A model generated the notes under the pieces. It ran no database searches and had not been told where the DNA came from. It saw only the letters and a list, made by a program, of their open reading frames with translations. From Candidatus Raymondbacteria bacterium RIFOXYA2_FULL_49_16 (GTDB lineage: Bacteria; Fibrobacterota; OXYB2-FULL-49-7; XYB2-FULL-49-35), in the NCBI GenBank assembly GCA_001789205.1, contig MFYT01000059.1:1-44439 (forward strand): a stretch of 44,439 nucleotides of DNA. The letters run 5' to 3'. Of the stretch, positions 32,217 to 40,818 are shown one piece after another (position 1 is the stretch's first letter; each line of letters opens with the position of its first letter). A program made the position numbers and the translations under genes.

Positions 32217-33742
32217 TGAATGATTTTTTGAAGAAGCACGAGGCTTCGATTACAGGAACTATATCGGTAACGGACCGGCTGATCTTGAAGGGATATTTGC
32301 CGATGAGCTATCCAGAGGCTGCGGAGAGGTTCTTTGCGCTGCGGGGTATTCTCTTGAAAGAGTTCAAGGATTTTACAAAGGCGCAGACTGAGACATTGAA
32401 GGTGCATGCGCAAGCTATGGCTAAGAAAGAGAATCGGCCTTACGAATACCTGAATGGATATGTCCGTAAAGAAGAATATGTCAGGAAGATAGCAGAGCGG
32501 GACGGCATCACGGAAGGGCTGATTTGCGTTTTGGCGATGAATGAAGAAAATCACACTTTTACGCTTCGATATGGAGAAGGCCGTCCCCGCCTGAAGAAGA
32601 GTTCGCCGCGCTGTTTGACGCTGTACTTTTACTACCTGGACCGGCATTTTGGTTTCATGCATGTCAGAGTGAGCACCTGGCTGCCTTTTTCTATTCAAGT
32701 TTACGTGAACGGTCACGACTGGCTTGCCAGACAACTGACAACCAAAGGTGTCTCGTACCGGCAGGTGGAAAACGCCTTTGTTTCCATCGCGGATTGCGGA
32801 AAAGCGCAGGCCGTCGCCGACCGTTTTCCGACATTGCCATGGGAGAAGATTCTGCATGTCTTTGCTCGTCGTGTCAATCCTTTGTTCAAGACGATACTCA
32901 AGGGGATGGAATATTACTGGGTCATTGACCAAGCCGAATATGCTACGGATGTAATGTTTCGCAATCACGACATATTGGATGAGCTGTATTTGAATTGGCA
33001 GAAGCACGCCGCTGTCTGCACACAAGCCGAAGACGTCATGCGTTTCATGGGTCGGAAGCTTCACGGTTCGTTTAACAGCGTGATTCAAACGGATGCAAAG
33101 TATCGGCCGACAGTGACTCGAATCAAGCATGTCATGCGGGGTAACTGGATCAAAATGTACAACAAGCAAGGGATTGTACTGCGTGTCGAGACGGTCATCA
33201 ACCGTCCCCGGGAGTTCCGCATCAGTCGGACCGGTCGCGGCAAGAAGGCCGTAGATTGGTTTCCCATGCCCAAGCGGGTCAGCAGCATGAAACGTTACGG
33301 TGACATTTGCCTTCGGGCAAATCGGGCCTACCTGCAAGCGTTGGCGCAAGTCGATAACCCGGCGGAAGCGTACCGACAGTTGGACGGCTTGTGCGAACCT
33401 CAAAAATTGTCCAAGCAAAGAATCCGAGGCCTCAACCCATTGAGAGAAAGAGACCGGGTGCTCTTTGAGGCCGTTGTGCGGGGAGAGCATTTCATTAAAG
33501 GTTTCCAAGCATCGGATCTGGCTTGGCGTCTGGCAATCATACGCCCTGACGATCCAGTCGAACGGAAAAGATGTTCCGCCAAACTGAATCGAAAGCTGCG
33601 CTTGCTCAGGGGGCATGGCCTCATCGTACGAATCTCTCGTTCCAGACGGTACAAAATTACCGACATCGGAATAAAGCTGATGAATGCTGCACTCCACCTG
33701 CGCACAACCGGACTGCCTGAAATCCTTAACAAAGCAGCTTAA
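32216..33742 (+). CDS. Transposase-like protein of an unnamed dispersed family, C-terminal winged helix
   Basis: 508 residues from the ATG at 32216 with AGGAGG eight bases upstream. Visible landmarks: VTDRLILKGYLP near the N-terminus, FGFMHVRVSTWLPFSIQVYV and NGHDWLARQL in the middle, RIKHVMRGNWIKMYNKQG, and a C-terminal winged-helix-like segment (LRLLRGHGLIVRISRSRRY). I recall closely similar unnamed proteins in several phyla, often multicopy, which suggests a mobile element, but I cannot assign a known transposase family or catalytic triad. No terminal inverted repeats are found. It is flanked on one side by the IS21-type element and on the other by a decapitated gene. Confidence 0.6.
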   Translation: MNDFLKKHEASITGTISVTDRLILKGYLPMSYPEAAERFFALRGILLKEFKDFTKAQTETLKVHAQAMAKKENRPYEYLNGYVRKEEYVRKIAERDGITEGLICVLAMNEENHTFTLRYGEGRPRLKKSSPRCLTLYFYYLDRHFGFMHVRVSTWLPFSIQVYVNGHDWLARQLTTKGVSYRQVENAFVSIADCGKAQAVADRFPTLPWEKILHVFARRVNPLFKTILKGMEYYWVIDQAEYATDVMFRNHDILDELYLNWQKHAAVCTQAEDVMRFMGRKLHGSFNSVIQTDAKYRPTVTRIKHVMRGNWIKMYNKQGIVLRVETVINRPREFRISRTGRGKKAVDWFPMPKRVSSMKRYGDICLRANRAYLQALAQVDNPAEAYRQLDGLCEPQKLSKQRIRGLNPLRERDRVLFEAVVRGEHFIKGFQASDLAWRLAIIRPDDPVERKRCSAKLNRKLRLLRGHGLIVRISRSRRYKITDIGIKLMNAALHLRTTGLPEILNKAA

Positions 33743-33743
33743 C

Positions 33744-34337
33744 ATGATATTTTATCTACCCAAAAAACGTATATCTTTTAAACACAGAGTCTTCCCTGAT
33801 ACCTTTATGGTTGGAGCCCTTAGCACCATTCCGCTCTCGGCTTTCGATGAGGAAGGAGACGCATTGACCTGGACGGTTCTGGATCAACCCGCTTCCATGT
33901 CCATTATTGATACAACCCTTATATGGGCACCTTTGAAGGCTGAGGAGGGTTTGGATACACTTACGATAATTGTTTCCGATGGCTTGCTATCCGATACCCT
34001 CATTAAGCCTGTTGTGATCTATGATGAAAATTCCGTTGCGGAAAAAATGATGGAAATGCCAAAAGCATTAAGCCTTTCCGCATCTCCCAACCCCGCGAAT
34101 CCGACTGTTAATTTGACAGTGGGAATTCCCGCGTCAATGAAACAAGCGGCCACGGTTCAGATATTTGGAATCAACGGTAAAGTCGTCCGTTCCTGGCAGC
34201 TATCAGGAGCAGGCTACCACAAAATAGCCTGGAATGGCCGTGATAATAGCAATACGGCTATTTCAAGCGGATTGTATCTGGTTCGGGTATCTGGAACAGG
34301 GAAGGTTCTGCAACGAAAGGTATTGTTGCTGAAATAG
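33744..34337 (+). pseudogene. C-terminal fragment of a secreted protein
   Basis: About 197 residues. A cadherin/He_PIG-like domain (AFDEEGDALTWTVLDQPAS, LIIVSDGLLSDTL-like end) is followed by a FlgD-like C-terminal sorting module (SASPNPANPTVNLTV, NGRDNSNTAISSGLYLVRV). There is no signal peptide; the frame begins at the end of the transposase-like gene. It is therefore the tail of a larger surface protein cut off by the mobile DNA, and its 5' part is not visible in the window. Confidence 0.78.
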
Positions 34338-34353
34338 GTTTTGCTGTAAATAC

Positions 34354-34382
34354 AATCCCCTTGTTTTAAAAGCAGGGGGATT
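34354..34382 (+). terminator. Intrinsic-type terminator after the secreted-protein fragment
   Basis: AATCCCCTTG (34354-34363) pairs with CAGGGGGATT (34373-34382) over 10 bp with one G-U, and a 9-nt loop; a TCTTCTGT tail follows. Confidence 0.6.
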
Positions 34383-34471
34383 TCTTCTGTCCAAATCTGG
34401 TTCGATCTGATCACCCATCCTGATAATGGATGCATTGCGTTCCTGTTCCAGACAGGAGTATTTTTATTCCA

Positions 34472-34942
34472 ATGATTAACGTGTTCCTGACAAAGGCCCT
34501 TGCATCCAGATTAAATTTATCAACGGGTAACGCCCGACCCTTGGAAAATAATCCGATGTATTCCTGGATGGGTCATATAATCCCCCTTGAAGGTCAAGAG
34601 TACGCGTTATTCATAAACCAAGCGTCCTTATTCACGGTTATTGTAAAATTGGAACCATCGATTGATGTATGGCAGGCTTTTAAATCGCAGATAGCTTCAA
34701 ACCTGCATCATTTGCACCTGGAAGCCCCTATCATTGAACGGTATCTCGACAGCTTCGACGAGATAACCATCCTGAAGCTAAAAGACAAAAAGTTATTGGC
34801 CAGAGTGAACGTGGTAACAGCAAAGGCCAAAGGATCAATTCTCAAGATATTAAAGACTACCCTCCCAATGAGTTTTGCCGAGACACAGGTAAATTCGGCC
34901 AAATATAACCGCTCGAAAAAGGGATGCGACTGTCCCACTTGA
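34472..34942 (+). CDS. DUF6933-like protein
   Basis: 156 residues from the ATG at 34472; a GGAG lies 13 bases upstream, a little far, and within a small CCTGT-ACAGG hairpin. The MINVFLTKALASRLN start, SWMGHIIPLEGQEYALFINQ, and an ILKLKDKKLLARVNVV segment resemble the DUF6933 pattern, though the fit is loose. Function unknown. It may be accessory cargo between mobile elements and the toxin-antitoxin pair. Confidence 0.5.
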   Translation: MINVFLTKALASRLNLSTGNARPLENNPMYSWMGHIIPLEGQEYALFINQASLFTVIVKLEPSIDVWQAFKSQIASNLHHLHLEAPIIERYLDSFDEITILKLKDKKLLARVNVVTAKAKGSILKILKTTLPMSFAETQVNSAKYNRSKKGCDCPT

Positions 34943-34998
34943 AAGATGCAGGAATCGTTTGGTGATAGTACCCGAGGAAGTGGATAAGCTCTAATTTA

Positions 34999-35256
34999 TT
35001 AATCATCAGTTATTTGTAAAATCCGTTCCAGTTTCTGATAAAGGCTTTTAAAGGCTTTTTTGGTCTTTGCAGTTCCCGCGTGGTCTTTTTCCATTCCAAG
35101 GGTTTCCATTAACGCGTCAATTTCGTTCAAAGACAGAGTTACGATAAATTCATCCCCTGATACGCTAGTTTTGTCCTTACTCAGACTGAAATTGGTGCCG
35201 TACTGGATTAAGGTCATCTCGTCTTTTGTGAGAATGATGGAAAGCACATCTTTCAT
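34999..35256 (-). CDS. Small hypothetical protein
   Basis: 85 residues, charged, no membrane helix. Not recognised. The start context (GAATAAAAATG) is the same as that of the ImmA-type gene at 37012, although no good ribosome site is present. It is the last gene of a leftward run after the PIN-domain gene (gap about 130 bases), so it could belong to that module. Confidence 0.45.
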   Translation of the reverse strand: MKDVLSIILTKDEMTLIQYGTNFSLSKDKTSVSGDEFIVTLSLNEIDALMETLGMEKDHAGTAKTKKAFKSLYQKLERILQITDD

Positions 35257-35384
35257 TTTTATTCATCTTTGGCTTGGCATTTCATCCCAAACTTTGTTTT
35301 CACGCAACCTGCCATGTTCTTTTTTCCGAATACCGCCCCATCCTCGAATTTGCTTCCCGTGAAGTCATGATGCAGGCATCATCA

Positions 35385-35870
35385 TTATTGAAGAATAAAC
35401 CGGGCATGCTCAATACGCAACATCTCAAAAGGGTTTTTAAATTTAACTCTAAGTCCAACACAGACATTAGGTATCTTGATTCTCCGTTTCCCTTCACTGG
35501 CGACTTCTTGGGTTACGATTGTATGATTATGGGCAAGTGCGTAGGAAACCAGGTAAAAATCAGCACCTTCTAAAAAAGTATTGATCGCGGCCGCTTCATA
35601 CTGTTGCCGGTTGAGCCATGTACTGACTCGTTCCATAGCCTCAACCATTTTCGCATCCGGTTCAAGAAATAATTTTGAAGCCTGATCTTTTGCCCATTCG
35701 GCCAAGGGATCGTTTCCTGAAGACAACTCATCTCCGACTTTATCGATACTGAAGACTTTGCCTAAATTATTTTCCTTTAGAAGCCAGTCCCAGAAACCAG
35801 GACAAATTTCAAAACCGTAATACCTGTTCTTTGCTTCGATGAATACATTCGCATCAAGGAGGTACGCCAT
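35385..35870 (-). CDS. DUF4411 family PIN-like protein, putative toxin
   Basis: 161 residues from the ATG at 35870. AYLLDANVFIEAKNRYYGFE and CPGFWDWLL near the N-terminus are diagnostic of DUF4411, a PIN-like nuclease family; Asp6 is the first acidic metal ligand, and the GADFYLVSYALAHNHTIVT region carries later ones. Its start overlaps the stop of the upstream gene as TGATG, with GGGAG a few bases before it, so translation is coupled. It is the predicted ribonuclease toxin of the pair with the ImmA-type protein. Confidence 0.85.
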   Translation of the reverse strand: MAYLLDANVFIEAKNRYYGFEICPGFWDWLLKENNLGKVFSIDKVGDELSSGNDPLAEWAKDQASKLFLEPDAKMVEAMERVSTWLNRQQYEAAAINTFLEGADFYLVSYALAHNHTIVTQEVASEGKRRIKIPNVCVGLRVKFKNPFEMLRIEHARFILQ

Positions 35871-37012
35871 CAAACCACTCCCAACTTCTGACCCAGCTCT
35901 TGGAAGGTCTCCTGCTTTGAAAAACCAAGCATTTTAAATGCGTCCCGATACAGTGTATGGCCTTCAAGAGTACTAACTATCAAAGCTTTTGCAAACCTTT
36001 TGCCAAGCCGGGCCCCTTGGGTCAGATAAAAATCACCACCACTGCCCTTTTTCACCTCGGACAATATTTTTAATTCTTTGTTGTATGCGACTTGAAATTC
36101 ATCCCGTGAAAGGCCACTGGCGTCAAAAATCCTTCTGAGAATCACAAGCGTGCTTACCTTAAAAATATGAGAGAGTCGTTTAACCTGCCGGGTCAACTCG
36201 TCTTTTTTGTCGTATTCATGCTTGACCATTTCCAGGGGCGCCAAAAACTCCGCTGCAACCTGATTGCACCATCGTTCAATATCGTTTTTCGGAAGGCGAA
36301 CTGCCTGCGGATCGGATAACCCTGTCTCTCCCACCCATATATGTGCAAGTTCATGGGCAAGCGTGAACATCTGGGCAGCCTTGGTATCTGCGCCATTAAT
36401 AAAAATAAGGGGGGCAAATTTGTCTGCAAGGGCAAAGCCCCTGAATTCCGCGGGATTCAACTTTCGCTGGTTATTGTTCAGGACCACGCCGCTACACATT
36501 ACCATTATTCCATGCATGTCAGCTATGTCTATGAAGCGACGAAGCGCTTCAGTCCAGGTAGGCATTGCCCGACGTTCTTCAATACTGAAACCGATGGCCG
36601 TACGCATTGCAGCGGCAGTCTGTACTACACTGTCGGTAATTTTGGCCGCCCCAACAAAGGCCATCTCAATCTCATGATTAGACCTAAGGTAAGAACGATA
36701 CCAATCTTGCCGTTGCTGACAGAGATAAATAGTATCAAGCAGATCAGCGCTTGGCCGTTCAATAAATTCATTCTCAACCGTGCGATAGTCCGCGATTGGA
36801 ATCTTCTCTATAGGTGGCTCGGGGAGAAAGAAAAAACCAATTGGTGTACGGGTATATTTTGCAAAGGTTTCCAACTGTTTGAGGGTTGGGTTTACCTGAT
36901 TGTTCCGCCACTCTTCAAGGTGGGGAAATCGGCCTTCGAGCATGCCGGGTGTAACCCCAATCCGCCCACAAGCCCAATCAATGAATTTTGGTTTTAGTTC
37001 GACCCTTACCAT
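35870..37012 (-). CDS. Xre-type helix-turn-helix / ImmA-IrrE metallopeptidase protein, putative antitoxin
   Basis: 380 residues. An Xre-like N-terminal domain (WRNNQVNPTLKQLETFAKYT, about 35-55) is followed by an ImmA/IrrE (COG2856) domain with the zinc motif HELAH at 220-224 and a downstream Glu in NQVAAEFLAP. Such proteins pair with PIN-like toxins in predicted toxin-antitoxin modules and are thought to repress their own promoter; the HELAH motif suggests a regulated protease step. A perfect palindrome lies 71 bases upstream and may be the operator. Confidence 0.87.
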   Translation of the reverse strand: MVRVELKPKFIDWACGRIGVTPGMLEGRFPHLEEWRNNQVNPTLKQLETFAKYTRTPIGFFFLPEPPIEKIPIADYRTVENEFIERPSADLLDTIYLCQQRQDWYRSYLRSNHEIEMAFVGAAKITDSVVQTAAAMRTAIGFSIEERRAMPTWTEALRRFIDIADMHGIMVMCSGVVLNNNQRKLNPAEFRGFALADKFAPLIFINGADTKAAQMFTLAHELAHIWVGETGLSDPQAVRLPKNDIERWCNQVAAEFLAPLEMVKHEYDKKDELTRQVKRLSHIFKVSTLVILRRIFDASGLSRDEFQVAYNKELKILSEVKKGSGGDFYLTQGARLGKRFAKALIVSTLEGHTLYRDAFKMLGFSKQETFQELGQKLGVV

Positions 37013-37082
37013 TTTTATTCACCCATATCAAAAATAGTTTTACCCAGCCCCCAACTATCAACCAAAGTTCACAGATTTTCTC

Positions 37083-37109
37083 AATATGTGCGACGGTGTC
37101 GCACATATT
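37083..37109. promoter_or_regulatory. Perfect 27-bp palindrome, candidate operator of the toxin-antitoxin pair
   Basis: AATATGTGCGAC, GGT spacer, GTCGCACATATT. Both 12-nt arms match exactly. A further half-site-like TGTGCGA is near 37129. It lies upstream of the Xre-ImmA gene, where a dimeric autorepressor would be expected to bind. Confidence 0.7.
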
Positions 37110-37288
37110 AGTTGAATGGGGTAAAACTGTGCGATATCCGAATGCGCCATTAGCTAATTTATTACTACTACTTAATCCATGCAACGACAGCGATAGTAAA
37201 TCGTATCTTCTATTTATTCAGCGACTTGCGCCAACGTGCCGTTTAATTATTTACTAATTCAACCATTTTTTATTGCTAATTAATCATC

Positions 37289-37600
37289 TCATTTTGGACT
37301 ACGGCGTGAGCCTTCATTATGGATTTTTCTAGCTTTTGCCATCTTAAAAAGGTAATAGTTAATCCTTTTCTTTTTCTGTTCACTGCTTAAATAATCGGGG
37401 AGTTTATTCATCAAAGTTTCATCAATCTTTTTCCGTGTAACTGGCCCGTGCTTATTAATCAATTTCAGGATATAATCCATATCATATGTGCTACCAAGGC
37501 CAAGGTTACGCATGTGTATGGCTTCATCACCAACAGCTTTAGCAATCTTGGCGGAAATAAAAATATTCGGATACTGTGCAGGCAACTCATTTGTGAGCAT
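37289..37600 (-). pseudogene. C-terminal winged-helix fragment of an AlbA_2/RecG-like protein
   Basis: 103 residues; the sequence (FISAKIAKAVGDEAIH, INKHGPVTRKKIDETLMNKL, LSSEQKKKRINYYLFKMAK, EGSRRSPK) matches the C-terminal winged-helix tail of AlbA_2-type putative transcriptional regulators with an ATPase domain. Those proteins are 400-600 residues; the N-terminal parts are absent. The frame stays open a little upstream of the ATG and then runs into unrelated sequence, so a truncated remnant is likely. Confidence 0.6.
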
Positions 37601-37976
37601 TTTTCCATGTAAAATAGGGTAACACTTTCCCGTTTAACGATACCTTAACAAACTCATTCATCCAAAGCCAGATCATTGCTGCCTGCCTCCAGGCATTTGC
37701 TGCGGCCTTGTTAGAGACTGACCCATCAAGGGCCTTAACCTCCAATAATATATCATTCTGCTTGTCTAGCAGCCAATCATATATTGCCCTCCTTTCCCGT
37801 ATGTCGAAGAACGATTTGTATCCCCGGCAATGATATGCAACGCATGCATTCCTGCCCTTGAGCTTGTCCCTGTGCACATGATTCAGATGGTAAATTGCAC
37901 TGTCCGCCCATGGATTCAAGGCATTCTCAGGACAAGCTCCTGACGGCGCTAACTGTTCAGACATCCGCTGTCTCAC
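37587..37976 (-). CDS. Hypothetical protein, possibly a remnant
   Basis: 129 residues. Not recognised; a stretch reading YDWLLDKQNDILLEVKALDG and one reading WRQAAMIWLWMNEFVKVSL look like genuine protein. It overlaps the AlbA_2-type fragment by 14 bases and, on the other strand, the start of the nuclease fragment by 24. It may be part of a gene truncated at the same junction near 37950. Confidence 0.4.
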   Translation of the reverse strand: MRQRMSEQLAPSGACPENALNPWADSAIYHLNHVHRDKLKGRNACVAYHCRGYKSFFDIRERRAIYDWLLDKQNDILLEVKALDGSVSNKAAANAWRQAAMIWLWMNEFVKVSLNGKVLPYFTWKNAHK

Positions 37977-38387
37977 TTCGTTGGCAAAGTCCTAGGCGTG
38001 GAAGTGCCGATTACGATCCCCGTGGCAAAGGATTTCCAGATCATCGGCTATATCGATCTTCTGACCGAGGAAGACGGGAAAAGGGTCATTACCGACTGGA
38101 AGACCTGTAAGAAGCGACCTAATCCTGACGATGTTGCACAGAACATGCAGCTTTCAACCTATAATCTGGCCTATCCTGATGCTGAATTACGGATAGCTGC
38201 GGTCTTGAAGCAGAAGAAGCCAGCTGTGGAGTTCTATCCCACTACCAGAACCTATGATCAGAGAAAACGGACAGTGAAAACCTTCTGTGCCGTGAAGCAG
38301 AGCATCGAAGCAGGTGTGTTTTATCCAAGGGAAGGTTGGTGGTGCGAATGTTGCGGTTTTCGAGAACAATGCAAAAAAGACTTTTAA
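37953..38387 (+). pseudogene. RecB/Cas4-like PD-(D/E)XK nuclease, N-terminally truncated
   Basis: The frame is open from a stop at 37950 and already looks family-like before any start codon (HFVGKVLGVEVPITIPV). GYIDLL and VITDWKTCKK give the Asp and D-x-K of the PD-(D/E)XK fold, QLSTYNLAYP is the following Gln-x-x-x-Tyr motif, and the end (CECCGFREQCKKDF) has the cysteines of a Cas4/AddB-type iron-sulphur site. The usual N-terminal half is missing. Such nucleases often sit in phage recombination modules. It could be translated from a GTG at 37998, but a remnant is more likely. Confidence 0.72.
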
Positions 38388-38402
38388 CTGAAAGGAAATG
38401 TT

Positions 38403-38459
38403 ATGCCCGAAAAGGTTGAGGCAAGGGAGTTGAAGGAAGCTACAAAGATGTGCTCTTAA
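38403..38459 (+). pseudogene. Truncated 18-codon gene start after the nuclease fragment
   Basis: An ATG with AAAGGAAATG upstream opens a frame (MPEKVEARELKEATKMCS) that stops after 18 codons. The good start context directly after the nuclease suggests the beginning of the next gene of the old phage-like module, cut short by a deletion or frameshift. Confidence 0.35.
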
Positions 38460-38537
38460 AATGATTCCCTTGTTTCTCTTGGAACGATATGTTCCATTTA
38501 TTGAAATCTCACTTGCCACTGATTGATGTTTGAAAAG

Positions 38538-38574
38538 GCCCTTTGCATGAAGCAAGGGGCTTTGTATATATTTT
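38538..38574 (+). terminator. Intrinsic terminator
   Basis: GCCCTTTGC-ATGAA-GCAAGGGGC hairpin (9 bp, one G-U) followed by TTTGTATATATTTT. It ends the nuclease remnant transcript and insulates the following gene. Confidence 0.75.
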
Positions 38575-38613
38575 ATTGGAGCATTATGGTGAATAGGATT
38601 TGAGATAATTTAT

Positions 38614-39312
38614 ATGACCCAAATAAAACTAACAAGCAGAGAACTTCACGCCATAGCAACATTAAAATATCGGCTCTCTAAATCAAACAACACCTTGACT
38701 TCAAACTCTTGGATACCCGCTATTGAGGAATTGTTTCGCGAAAGCCGACACCTAATGTCAAAGATCGGAGACGCAAGCCATAACAATTCGCTATATGTTG
38801 GGCAGGTTACCTTTTTTGGAATAATTATCAGAGCCCATGAATTGTTTCTGGGTGGTATTGAGCAAATTTATCTTGACAATAGACACTTACTTCAAGCCTC
38901 TGCAAGAGGACTGATTGAGACAATTGGATTAGTTTGTTTTGTTTCTGAAAAACCAAGCAAAGTGCATAGTTTGCTGCTGGATTATGATATTCCAGCTGGA
39001 AAACTTATGCATAAGGCATCAAAAAGAATAAAAAATGCTGGTGATTTTTATAATAAGTTATCAAGCTGGGTTCATCCTGGTAAAAACTCTTTGCTGGCGG
39101 GGTTTAAACCTATTGGAAATGGCGACAATAAAACCTATATCTCACTACCCCCTCCATCACTGAGTGAAAATGAAATTTACCGTGTTCTTGAGACGCTGAT
39201 TGGTTTAGTGAAAATATTTTACGATAGCACGAATGCGTTTTTGGAGAAATACAGCAATTATCTAATTGATGGTATCCTTGCGGGTGAAAAAGCTAACCTT
39301 TTTGTTCCATGA
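38614..39312 (+). CDS. Hypothetical all-helical protein in the defence region
   Basis: 232 residues, mostly helical (SRELHAIATLKYRL, RHLLQASARGLIETIGLVCF), no signal peptide or membrane helix. The ARGLIETI... pattern recalls small helical proteins with a histidine/arginine-rich core found in accessory regions, but I cannot name a family with confidence. It converges with the TIR-domain gene 53 bases away and starts just after a terminator, so it has its own promoter. Confidence 0.6.
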   Translation: MTQIKLTSRELHAIATLKYRLSKSNNTLTSNSWIPAIEELFRESRHLMSKIGDASHNNSLYVGQVTFFGIIIRAHELFLGGIEQIYLDNRHLLQASARGLIETIGLVCFVSEKPSKVHSLLLDYDIPAGKLMHKASKRIKNAGDFYNKLSSWVHPGKNSLLAGFKPIGNGDNKTYISLPPPSLSENEIYRVLETLIGLVKIFYDSTNAFLEKYSNYLIDGILAGEKANLFVP

Positions 39313-39365
39313 TAAGCCGTTTCCTATTAAACGTTGTGCCATTTTATCTATTTTTATAAATTGAT

Positions 39366-40784
39366 CTACTTTTTCAACTTATTTCCAACTTCTATCGTAT
39401 TCATTTCTTGGGTTTGATGTTTATCACCAAAGCCGTCTAAAAAGAAACCACAAAAGGACTCAGGCACATCTCCACCGTATTTCGGAATAAAACTAATCAT
39501 TATCCTATGAATGGGGATGGGGATTCTAAAAGGCTTTGAATATTCAATTTCCGTCGGTAATTTAATTCCTAGTTCGTTAATATGGTTTTCGAAAATGTCC
39601 TTTAGAAATAATATGTAGCCGTTACAATCTATTATTCCAGCACTTTCGATATGTAATGGTGTAGTTGATTTATTTGTTATCTCCATCCAATAATAATCAT
39701 TCTTATTGAACGATGGTGATACGTGTGTTGGCCTGTCTCCGATCCAGGCCCTGACTAACACCTCATGATTTATTTTAGGCGGTAGTAATCGAATGTTACT
39801 TATGATCTGCTCAAATTCAGAGTCATTATAAGTAGGCTTTGGACATTCTAACAATTTTGCGAGTTTCTCTATGATGGCTTCCCTATCACTCTTATCGTAT
39901 AATTTACGATATTGAAGACCGCTAATTGGGAATTCGATCTTATCTACTGTCTCCTTGCAACAACAGATTGAGATCGGTGACGAAGTGTTCCGCAGGACAA
40001 ATCCGCCAACTTCAAAGTTTACCCATGGTCGACTAACCGAATTTGGAGTAAGTAAAACTATACCAATTTTAGAAAATTTATGAGCATCAACGATATAACT
40101 ATACCATTGTTCGCCTAATGGAATGCTTTTTGAATCACTTGCGGTAAAAATACGATCTGAAGGAATATTGAATATTTTTTGAATCTGTTTTCCAAAAGCT
40201 TCTGTAAAGTCTTTATCCTCGTCAGCATGCACAATAAATATATCATATCGATAGGGTGACTTGATGTCATTTTTTGAAGTATTGGTCATATCATCATAGT
40301 ATTCCCAAAATTTATAAGTGGCTTCAAGGATACCGCCCGTCGACTCGTTATTCAGCAAACCAGCACCTCTCATAAATGTCCAATGTGGAGAAAATCGTTC
40401 CTTGTCAGATTTATCCTCAAATTCAATTTCCTCTATAGTAACGGTTGAATAAAGATTATCTCTATTTAATTTATTAGCAATTTTCCGAATTACTTTCTCT
40501 CTAAATCTTAATGTTTCAACCACCTTTGCATTGAAATTATTAGAATGACTTTCAACCAGCAAAATCCCAACCGTGGTGATTTGGCAACCAGATTGACTAA
40601 TGAAGGTGGTTAATCCTTTTTCGGTTAGAATACTCAGTCTCGTATAGAGAGTGTCTCCCTCTAAACTGACCACAGGAGCAATTTTAATAAAATCTGTTTG
40701 TATGTCTGACCCAGCAAAATAATCGTCATAAAGGTATGACAAAATGATTCGTTCTTTATCGTCCAAACGAATTTCAATATTCAT
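39366..40784 (-). CDS. Winged-helix / TIR-domain protein, putative defence effector
   Basis: 472 residues from the ATG at 40784; a TTG at 40802 is less likely. Residues about 8-90 resemble a winged helix (ILSYLYDDYFAG, LYTRLSILTEKGLTTFI). The middle is a TIR domain (about 180-275): YDIFIVHADEDKDF start, FTASDSKSIPLGEQW loop, and SRPWVNFEVGGF with the putative catalytic glutamate (Glu258) found in NAD-cleaving TIR proteins. The last 130 residues are predicted beta-rich (VLVRAWIGDRP, YYWMEITNKSTTPLHIESAG) and not recognised. TIR proteins in bacteria often kill the cell or make a signal when phage is sensed. It is last in a four-gene minus-strand cluster. Confidence 0.78.
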   Translation of the reverse strand: MNIEIRLDDKERIILSYLYDDYFAGSDIQTDFIKIAPVVSLEGDTLYTRLSILTEKGLTTFISQSGCQITTVGILLVESHSNNFNAKVVETLRFREKVIRKIANKLNRDNLYSTVTIEEIEFEDKSDKERFSPHWTFMRGAGLLNNESTGGILEATYKFWEYYDDMTNTSKNDIKSPYRYDIFIVHADEDKDFTEAFGKQIQKIFNIPSDRIFTASDSKSIPLGEQWYSYIVDAHKFSKIGIVLLTPNSVSRPWVNFEVGGFVLRNTSSPISICCCKETVDKIEFPISGLQYRKLYDKSDREAIIEKLAKLLECPKPTYNDSEFEQIISNIRLLPPKINHEVLVRAWIGDRPTHVSPSFNKNDYYWMEITNKSTTPLHIESAGIIDCNGYILFLKDIFENHINELGIKLPTEIEYSKPFRIPIPIHRIMISFIPKYGGDVPESFCGFFLDGFGDKHQTQEMNTIEVGNKLKK

Positions 40785-40818
40785 AAAAACATCAAGAATC
40801 AATTCATACCGAGTTTAT

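Noticed and set aside
32114-33745. 543-codon open frame on the minus strand, antisense to the transposase-like gene
   Set aside because: The plus-strand protein has recognisable conserved blocks and a strong ribosome site; the antisense frame has no family-like motifs and mirrors the codon bias of the real gene.
34395-34440. tRNA-like GGTTCGATC segment
   Set aside because: The flanking five-base arms do not pair and no acceptor or anticodon stem can be built around it.
37953-38387. A cas4 gene as part of a CRISPR-Cas locus
   Set aside because: Only the C-terminal part is present and there are no other cas genes or repeats nearby; a phage-type recombination nuclease fragment is more likely.
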